Shown here: in pieces, positions 1 to 4,823 of the stretch
How the letters are laid out: every line of letters starts with the position of its first letter
Numbering within the stretch: the first letter of the stretch is position 1
Origin: JAPLHV01 sp964464245
GTDB lineage: Bacteria > Caldisericota > JANLFM01
Direction: 5' to 3'
Length of the DNA stretch: 5,504 nucleotides
Assembly: GCA_964464245.1 (NCBI GenBank)
Contig: CAYXFH010000035.1
Span: 1-5,504, forward strand
Notes under the pieces: generated by a model
The model's database searches: none
What the model saw: only the letters and a program-made list of their open reading frames with translations
What the model was told of the DNA's origin: nothing
Made by a program: the position numbers and the translations under genes

Positions 1-1643
1 TGAGGATCGCCTTCATCGCAGCCGAGGCCTCGCCCTTCATCAAAGTGGGAGGGCTTGGCGATGTCATTGGGTCTCTGCCCCCGGCTCTGCAGCAACTGGG
101 GCATCAACCATTGGTTCTGGTCCCTGCTTGCAGTTCAATCCCTGGTTTGGCCGAGATGACAGTGGCAGGTGAAGTCCGCGTCCCTTGGCCCGGCGGGGAG
201 GAATCGGTGCGGATTCACAAGGCCATCCATTGCGGGGTTCCATACTACTTCCTGGAGAACAGTCGCTACCTCTCTCGCGAGCGCGTCTATGGCTACCCTG
301 ACGATGCGGAACGTTTTGCCTTCTTTTCCCGGGCAGCACTGGAATCTCTCCGCATTGTGGGCATTTTGGGGACAGATTTGAAATCTGTCCCCAAAATGGA
401 GGGATCGATGGGCGCCGGATTTCCGGATGTGCTGCATGTTCACGATTGGCATGCCAGCCCGGCGCTGCTCTACCTGGAGACGCCTCCCTACTGTGAAGAC
501 CCGGCCTACACCCGGATCGCCACTGTGCTGACGATCCACAATCTCTCCTTCCAGGGAATCGCTGACCCTGACCTTTTACCCAAAATAGGATTGGATCTTT
601 CGCCGAAAAACCCCTTGATCGAGTTCTGCGGGCGGATTAACCTCTTGAAGGGGGGGATCATGAGCGCCGATGCAGTGGGCACGGTCAGCCCCACCTATGC
701 CCGCGAGATCCTCACGCCAGAGATGGGTTGCGGCTTGGAGGCTGCCTTGAGCAGCCGTCGCCAGGCGCTTTTCGGAATCCTCAACGGCATCGACACGGAA
801 GAGTTCGCCCCTCCCGTTCAATCCAAGCGGCAGGCAAAAGCGCAGTTGCAAACCAGCCTGGGCCTCCCCGTACGGGAGAAAGTTCCTCTTCTGGCGGTGG
901 TTTCCCGTCTGTCCGAACAGAAAGGCTTCGATCTCTTCCCTCCCATTCTGGATTCGCTCCTGGCCGAGGAGGTGCAACTGGTCGTGCTGGGAACCGGTGA
1001 CGAACGGTACGAGCGACTCTTCCGGGAAGCGATGGAACGAACTAACTCCCGGCAGCTTGATAGCCCCCGGCAACTTGATAGCCCCCGGCAACTTGATAGC
1101 CCCCGGCAACTTGATAGCCCCCGGCAGCTTGATAGCCCCCGGCAGGGTGTTCCTGCAAAGGTCTCAGCCAATGGAGGCTTCAACGCGCCGTTGGCCAAGC
1201 AGATCTACGCGGGAGCAGATCTCTTCCTGATGCCCTCCCGCTTCGAACCCTGCGGCTTGGGTCAGATGATCGCCCTGCGCTATGGCACAGTCCCCGTTGT
1301 GCGCCAAACCGGCGGCCTGGCCGACACAGTCTTCGAGTACAGTGAGGAAAATAGGGAAGGGAACGGCTTTCTTTTTGTGCCTTATGAGCCCTCCGCCTTC
1401 CTTTCAGCGATCCGTCGCGCCCTCTCTTTCTATCAGCAAGAAACACATTGGGAGAGGATCATCAGCAACGGCTTAGCCGGCGACTACTCATGGGCTTCCT
1501 CCGCGCCTCGCTACATCGAAGCTTACCAAAATAGCCTGCAGCAACATTATGGGGACAGAATTAATTCTGTCCCCATAATCACCGGAAATAACTTCCAAAA
1601 CTATGGGAATCCGCCGCCCCATCCCATACAATGGTGTAAGTAG
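1..1643 (+). CDS. glgA: Glycogen (starch) synthase GlgA, GT5 family, carrying three repeat-derived insertions; start codon cut by one base
   Basis: Transfers glucose from ADP-glucose (or UDP-glucose) to the end of an alpha-1,4-glucan in the cytoplasm. The window opens on 'tg agg atc', so the start codon probably begins one base upstream, giving about 547 aa; the family is usually 475-500. Numbering from that Met, the sugar-nucleotide-binding KVGGLGDV motif is at 15-22. HDWH is near 148-151, TIHNLSFQG near 178-186, and NGID near 263. The C-terminal GT-B domain has R303 and K308 in SRLSEQKG, E416 in SRFEPCG, TGGL near 437, and DYSW near 495. The extra length comes from three repeats: a palindrome read as ILGTDLKSVPKM before FPDVLH, a tandem QLDSPR stretch at about 350-385, and a C-terminal tail after AYQNSLQQH that runs through another palindrome. 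All are in frame and every recognised motif remains, so the enzyme may still work, though this is not shown. The family assignment is secure. Confidence 0.96.
   Translation, partial: RIAFIAAEASPFIKVGGLGDVIGSLPPALQQLGHQPLVLVPACSSIPGLAEMTVAGEVRVPWPGGEESVRIHKAIHCGVPYYFLENSRYLSRERVYGYPDDAERFAFFSRAALESLRIVGILGTDLKSVPKMEGSMGAGFPDVLHVHDWHASPALLYLETPPYCEDPAYTRIATVLTIHNLSFQGIADPDLLPKIGLDLSPKNPLIEFCGRINLLKGGIMSADAVGTVSPTYAREILTPEMGCGLEAALSSRRQALFGILNGIDTEEFAPPVQSKRQAKAQLQTSLGLPVREKVPLLAVVSRLSEQKGFDLFPPILDSLLAEEVQLVVLGTGDERYERLFREAMERTNSRQLDSPRQLDSPRQLDSPRQLDSPRQLDSPRQGVPAKVSANGGFNAPLAKQIYAGADLFLMPSRFEPCGLGQMIALRYGTVPVVRQTGGLADTVFEYSEENREGNGFLFVPYEPSAFLSAIRRALSFYQQETHWERIISNGLAGDYSWASSAPRYIEAYQNSLQQHYGDRINSVPIITGNNFQNYGNPPPHPIQWCK
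362..398. repeat. Perfect 37-nt palindrome, GGGGACAG family copy 1, inside glgA
   Basis: Two 18-nt arms are perfectly complementary around a single central G at 380. The core is GGGGACAGATTT facing AAATCTGTCCCC, with TTTT/AAAA and CA/TG on the outside. It is read in glgA as ILGTDLKSVPKM, in a place where GlgA proteins normally run straight from the helix after FFSRAAL to PDVLHxHDWH. It shares GGGGACAG...CTGTCCCC with copies at 1546-1579 and 4770-4798. It resembles REP-type elements, which RAYT (Y1 HUH) transposases are thought to mobilise; no such gene is in this window. Confidence 0.93.
1041..1154 (+). repeat. Tandem array of five 18-bp units with a terminal module, inside glgA
   Basis: Five consecutive 18-bp units occupy 1051-1140. 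The first and fifth are GGCAGCTTGATAGCCCCC and the middle three are GGCAACTTGATAGCCCCC. The array is followed by GGCAGGGTGTTCCT (1141-1154), which recurs after the other two arrays of this family (4867 and 4959). The lead-in, CTAACTCCC, resembles the TAGCTCAC before the copy at 4849. In glgA it is read as SRQLDS, then PRQLDS four times, then PRQGVP. It falls between the GTGDERYERLF segment and the KVSANGGFN segment, where ordinary GlgA proteins have only a short loop. There are no spacers, so it is not a CRISPR array. Confidence 0.93.
1546..1579. repeat. Perfect 34-nt palindrome, GGGGACAG family copy 2, at the 3' end of glgA
   Basis: Two 17-nt arms are exactly complementary with no loop base between them: ATTATGGGGACAGAATT and its reverse complement. 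The GGGGACAG core matches copy 1, but the flanks (ATTAT/ATAAT rather than ATTTT/AAAAT) and inner bases differ while still pairing. It begins just where a GlgA protein would be expected to end, after AYQNSLQQH. It is read as YGDRINSVPII, with another 19 codons before the stop at 1641-1643. No T-run follows, so a canonical intrinsic terminator is not supported. Confidence 0.93.
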
Positions 1644-1667
1644 ACAGCCTGCGGCAGCATGTCTACT
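1639..1667. other. Hairpin overlapping the glgA stop codon
   Basis: AGTAGACA (1639-1646) pairs fully with TGTCTACT (1660-1667). The 13-nt interior can form a small second stem, CTG-CGG-CAG. The outer stem includes the glgA TAG stop at 1641-1643. The following bases, CCAACTCGTTTTGG, contain only four T, so this is at best a weak terminator or a 3'-end or processing structure between glgA and the ATPase gene. Its function is not known. Confidence 0.5.
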
Positions 1668-1696
1668 CCAACTCGTTTTGGAAGAGGAAGTGGAAC

Positions 1697-2860
1697 ATGG
1701 CAGAAGTCAGACTGGTGAACTTGGCCAAGGCCTTTGGTCCGGTCCAGGTCCTGAAAGGGATCGACTTGACCATCCCGGACGGAGAGTTCGTCGTCCTCCT
1801 CGGGCCTTCCGGATGCGGCAAGACCACCACCTTGAGGCTCATCGCCGGCCTTGAGGAAGCGACCAGCGGCGAGATCTACATCGGCGAACGGAAGGTGAAC
1901 GACCTCCCACCCAAGGCGCGAGACATCGCCATGGTGTTTCAATCTTACGCCCTCTACCCGCACATGACCGTTTTCGACAATATGGCCTTTGGCCTGCGTC
2001 TGCACGGCGTGCGCCGCGAAGAAGTCGACCAGCGAGTTATGGAAGCGGCCGAAATGCTGGAGCTGACACCCCTGCTGGCACGGAAACCGCGGGCCCTCTC
2101 CGGTGGGCAACGGCAACGGGTCGCCGTGGGCCGGGCCATCGTGCGCAACCCCAAGGTCTTCCTGATGGACGAACCGCTCTCCAACCTGGACGCCAAGTTG
2201 CGGGTGCAAACCCGGGTGGAGCTGTCCAAGCTGCACATGAAGCTGGGAGTCACCACCATCTACGTCACTCATGACCAGATGGAGGCGATGACCCTGGGCA
2301 ATCTGGTCGTGATCATGAATCAAGGGATCATTCAGCAGATGGGGACCCCTTCCGATGTCTACGACCGGCCGGCTAACAAGTTCGTGGCCGGCTTCGTCGG
2401 CTCCCCCCCGATGAACTTTTTCCCTTCCTTCATCGACTGTGAGGAGGAGCTCTTCTTCCAGATGGCCTCCTTCCGCCTGCCTGTCTTACCCGAGCATCGC
2501 GCCGCCTTGGCGCCGTACCGAGGTAAGGAGGTGGTCTTCGGCATCCGCCCGGAGGATGTCAACATGGGGGGCGGAGACGGAGCAGTGCATATCCCGGTAA
2601 CAGCCAAGGTCGATGTCCTGGAGTTGTTGGGGGCGGAGATCTTCCTCTACCTCTCCTCGCCGGAAGGGACCTTTGTCGCTTCCAGCGCCTCGCAAAAGCT
2701 CCTCTCCCAGAAGTTCTTGAAGCTGGAAGCGACTCCTCTCTCCTTTATCGCCCGCGTCGATCCCTCCACCCCTGCCAAAGAGGGGGATTCCGTACAGGTC
2801 GTCTTCAACCTCGGCCGGAGCCATGCCTTCGACGCCGACAGCGAACGGGCCATCTACTAG
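1697..2860 (+). CDS. malK: Sugar ABC transporter ATP-binding protein, MalK/UgpC/MsmX group
   Basis: Cytoplasmic ATPase that powers a carbohydrate importer, working as a dimer under the two permeases encoded just downstream. All nucleotide-binding motifs are present: Walker A GPSGCGKT at 36-43, Q-loop Q82 in MVFQSYALYPHMTV, signature LSGGQRQR from 134, Walker B VFLMDEP with D158/E159, D-loop SNLD 162-165, and switch H192 in YVTHDQ. The phrase SYALYPHMTV and the long C-terminal OB/TOBE-type regulatory region (about 236 onward, with FGIRPEDV) mark the MalK/UgpC/MsmX branch. At 387 aa it is close to the usual 350-380. The ATG at 1697 follows GAGGAAG at 1684-1690. In some bacteria one such ATPase serves several sugar importers. 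The maltodextrin label rests on the neighbouring genes, so the symbol is tentative although the family is certain. Confidence 0.95.
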   Translation: MAEVRLVNLAKAFGPVQVLKGIDLTIPDGEFVVLLGPSGCGKTTTLRLIAGLEEATSGEIYIGERKVNDLPPKARDIAMVFQSYALYPHMTVFDNMAFGLRLHGVRREEVDQRVMEAAEMLELTPLLARKPRALSGGQRQRVAVGRAIVRNPKVFLMDEPLSNLDAKLRVQTRVELSKLHMKLGVTTIYVTHDQMEAMTLGNLVVIMNQGIIQQMGTPSDVYDRPANKFVAGFVGSPPMNFFPSFIDCEEELFFQMASFRLPVLPEHRAALAPYRGKEVVFGIRPEDVNMGGGDGAVHIPVTAKVDVLELLGAEIFLYLSSPEGTFVASSASQKLLSQKFLKLEATPLSFIARVDPSTPAKEGDSVQVVFNLGRSHAFDADSERAIY

Positions 2861-2869
2861 GCGCCTGCC

Positions 2870-3841
2870 ATGAACATTGCAGCGACGGCTATCCCCAAGG
2901 AAGTGAAGCAATCCCAGCGCTATCGCGACCCCCGGCCTTTCTCGGTGCGCTTCCGCGAGCATACGCGGCGCAACCGCCTGGCCTATCTCTTGCTGATTCC
3001 GGCATTCGTGGTGATCTGCGCCACCGTCATCTACCCTTTCATCTACGCCTTCAACTTGGCCGCCACGGACACCAACATGTACAACATCAACAGTCCCACC
3101 AAGCAACCGCAGTTTATTGGCGTGGGCAACTTCGTCGAGATCTTCAGCAACCCCGAGTTTTACACCGTCCTCGGGAGGACGATCCTCTGGACAGCGGTGA
3201 ATGTGATCTGCCACGTCGCCTTCGGCCTGTGGTTAGCGGTGCTGCTGAACCGCAACCTGAAGATGCGGGGGTTGTACCGGACCCTCCTGGTATTGCCATG
3301 GGCGATCCCCCAGTTGATCGTGGCGATGATGTGGAAGAACGAGTTCAATACTCAGTACGGGTCGATCAACTTGATCCTGCAATCCATCGGTCTGCCGGCC
3401 ATTCCCTGGCTGACAGACCCGTTTTGGGCTTTTGTCGCGGTCTGCATCACCAACATTTGGCTGGGGATCCCCTTCATGATGGTGATCATTCTGGGAGGCT
3501 TGCAGAGCATCTCCCCTGAGTATTACGAAGCCGCCCAAATCGACGGGGCCACAGCCTGGCAGCAATTCCGCAACATCACTGTCCCCTTCCTGAGGCCGGT
3601 GCTCACTCCGGCTATCATCCTCGGGACAGTGTGGACCTTCAACAACCTCAACATCATCTACCTGATCACCAAGGGAGGACCGAACAACGGCACTCAGATC
3701 CTGGTGACTTATGTCTACCGGGCCGCCTTCGATTTCTACCGCTACGGCTATGCGGCGGCCTTTTCAGTGGTGATTTTCCTGATCTTGCTGATCTTCTGTC
3801 TCTTCTACATTCGGGCCACCCGCGGGGCCCAGGAGGTATAG
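2870..3841 (+). CDS. malF: Sugar ABC transporter permease, MalF-type
   Basis: Inner-membrane subunit of a carbohydrate importer, 323 aa. After a basic cytoplasmic tail of about 36 residues come six predicted membrane segments, near 38-61, 104-126, 136-155, 185-207, 244-265 and 294-314. The ATPase-contacting EAA loop is at about 217-243 (EYYEAAQIDGATAWQQF, conserved G226). The segments LPWAIPQLIVAMMW and KGGPNNGTQILVTYVYR resemble maltose/maltodextrin-type MalF, so maltooligosaccharide is the favoured substrate. This is inference: lactose, arabinose and glycerol-phosphate permeases share much of the pattern. The ATG lies 9 nt after the ATPase stop and in the same frame, so no earlier in-frame start exists beyond that stop. 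No strong Shine-Dalgarno is visible, which fits translational coupling. Confidence 0.93.
   Translation: MNIAATAIPKEVKQSQRYRDPRPFSVRFREHTRRNRLAYLLLIPAFVVICATVIYPFIYAFNLAATDTNMYNINSPTKQPQFIGVGNFVEIFSNPEFYTVLGRTILWTAVNVICHVAFGLWLAVLLNRNLKMRGLYRTLLVLPWAIPQLIVAMMWKNEFNTQYGSINLILQSIGLPAIPWLTDPFWAFVAVCITNIWLGIPFMMVIILGGLQSISPEYYEAAQIDGATAWQQFRNITVPFLRPVLTPAIILGTVWTFNNLNIIYLITKGGPNNGTQILVTYVYRAAFDFYRYGYAAAFSVVIFLILLIFCLFYIRATRGAQEV
3831..3837 (+). promoter_or_regulatory. Strong ribosome binding site for the malG-like gene
   Basis: AGGAGGT is a full match to the anti-Shine-Dalgarno sequence, and its last base is 5 nt before the GTG at 3843. It lies in the last codons of the upstream permease gene and decides the GTG start. 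Confidence 0.88.
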
Positions 3842-3842
3842 C

Positions 3843-4706
3843 GTGGCCGGCACATTCTTCAAGCGAGCCAAGGGGGACAGCTCCTTCAAGCGTCTCCTGA
3901 TTAATCTCATCCTGATCGTCGCCTGCGCCGCGGCCCTCTACCCGGTGCTGCGGGTGATCACCGTCTCCCTGCGCCCCAGCGGCTCCGTCTTCTCAATGGA
4001 TCTCTCGCTCATTCCGCCCGACGCGACCCTGGCTTCCTACCAATCGATCCTCTTCGATCCCAAGGTTGGGTTCTGGACCTGGATCGGCAACAGTCTCATG
4101 GTCTCGGTCATCACCGCTATGGTGGCCTTGATCCTGGCCGCTCCTGCAGCCTACGCCTTCTCTCGCTTCAAGTTCGCGGGGAAACAACCGGGCCTCATCT
4201 TCCTCCTGGTGACCCAGTTCTTTCCCGCCACGATGCTGCTCCTGCCCCTCTACATGATGTTGATTCAGCTCAGCCTGATCAACAACTTTTGGGGGCTGAT
4301 CCTCTGCTATATGTCCATCGCCTTGCCTTTCTCGATCTGGATCCTGAAAGGATATTTCGACACCATCCCCAACGATCTGGAGGAGGCGGCCTATATTGAC
4401 GGCACGACTCCTCTGGGCGCCTTCTTCCGAGTGATCCTCCCTCTCTCCACGCCGGCCCTCTCCATCACCGCCCTCTTCTCCTTCATGACCGCCTGGAGCG
4501 AGTTCATCATCGCCCGCGTGGTCTTGCAGAAACAGGCCCTCTTCACCTGGCCGTTGGGCACGGTGACCCTGCAGGGCGCCTACTACACCAACTGGGGGCC
4601 CTTCTCGGCAGCAGCCGTGCTGATCTCCATCCCGGTGGTGATACTCTTCCTTTTGACTTCCAAATTCCTCGTCTCGGGCCTCACCTTAGGGGCGGTGAAA
4701 GGATAA
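3843..4706 (+). CDS. malG: Sugar ABC transporter permease, MalG-type
   Basis: Second inner-membrane subunit of the importer, 287 aa, a typical length for MalG. Six hydrophobic segments lie near 17-39, 80-104, 117-138, 148-168, 206-226 and 256-275. The EAA loop DLEEAAYIDGTTPLGAFF starts at 178, with the invariant glycine at 187. The C-terminus ends GLTLGAVKG, close to the GLTxGxVKG ending common in this family. Translation starts at GTG, fixed by the AGGAGGT just upstream. The gap to the previous stop is one base, so the two permeases are very probably made in equal amounts from one message. It pairs with the MalF-type subunit and the upstream ATPase. Substrate specificity is inferred from context only. 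Confidence 0.93.
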   Translation: MAGTFFKRAKGDSSFKRLLINLILIVACAAALYPVLRVITVSLRPSGSVFSMDLSLIPPDATLASYQSILFDPKVGFWTWIGNSLMVSVITAMVALILAAPAAYAFSRFKFAGKQPGLIFLLVTQFFPATMLLLPLYMMLIQLSLINNFWGLILCYMSIALPFSIWILKGYFDTIPNDLEEAAYIDGTTPLGAFFRVILPLSTPALSITALFSFMTAWSEFIIARVVLQKQALFTWPLGTVTLQGAYYTNWGPFSAAAVLISIPVVILFLLTSKFLVSGLTLGAVKG

Positions 4707-4719
4707 AAACCTGTGGGTA

Positions 4720-4741
4720 GGGTCAGGTTTCAAACCTGCCC
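4720..4741. repeat. Palindrome CAGGTTT-C-AAACCTG after the malG-like gene
   Basis: GGGTCAGGTTT (4720-4730) faces AAACCTGCCC (4732-4741) around C4731. There is one T/C mismatch, at 4723/4739. It begins 14 nt after the permease stop. Its layout (G-run, C-A-G, T-run, centre, mirror) resembles the GGGGACAG palindromes, but the core differs, so it may be a relative or a separate family. No T-run follows, so a standard intrinsic terminator is not supported. Confidence 0.7.
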
Positions 4742-4769
4742 TTGCGGCAGCGGGTGAGCTAGTGCATGA

Positions 4770-4798
4770 ATGGGGACAGTTTTAATATCTGTCCCCAT
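4770..4798. repeat. Imperfect palindrome, GGGGACAG family copy 3, upstream of the GH57 gene
   Basis: ATGGGGACAG (4770-4779) is exactly complementary to CTGTCCCCAT (4789-4798). The 9-nt centre TTTTAATAT pairs only partly, with two mismatches, unlike copies 1 and 2. This copy is in untranslated spacer, which may explain its looser centre. It ends 15 nt before the AGGAG of the GH57 gene, so in a transcript it would be a 5'-leader hairpin. Confidence 0.88.
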
Positions 4799-4813
4799 AG
4801 CGCCTGAGAAGAT

Positions 4814-4818
4814 AGGAG
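4814..4818 (+). promoter_or_regulatory. Ribosome binding site of the GH57 gene
   Basis: AGGAG lies 5 nt before ATG 4824 and 8 nt before a second in-frame ATG at 4827. An in-frame TGA at 4821-4823 rules out any earlier start. The site supports starting upstream of the repeat-coded residues, which are then part of the protein. Confidence 0.75.
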
Positions 4819-4823
4819 ACTGA

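Noticed and set aside
1051..1140. Possible CRISPR array
   Set aside because: The units are directly adjacent with no spacers, and 18 bp is shorter than CRISPR repeats.
576..1198. - strand frames rich in LPGAIK or CRGLSS repeats
   Set aside because: They only read the 18-bp glgA array backwards, since all three reverse frames of the unit are open.
1601..2323. 240-codon open frame on the - strand opposite the ATPase gene
   Set aside because: It lies wholly antisense to a gene with every ABC motif, its translation shows no recognisable domain, and GC-rich genes commonly give such antisense frames.
2486..3214. 242-codon open frame on the - strand across the ATPase/MalF boundary
   Set aside because: It spans two secure genes on the other strand, has no recognisable domain and no clear ribosome site; judged a composition shadow.
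4743..4771. Possible promoter TTGCGG - 17 nt - ATGAAT before the GH57 gene
   Set aside because: The -10 match is poor and the region is dominated by repeats; not strong enough to annotate.
4720..4798. Intrinsic terminators after the malG-like gene
   Set aside because: Neither palindrome is followed by a T-run, and both look like dispersed repeats.
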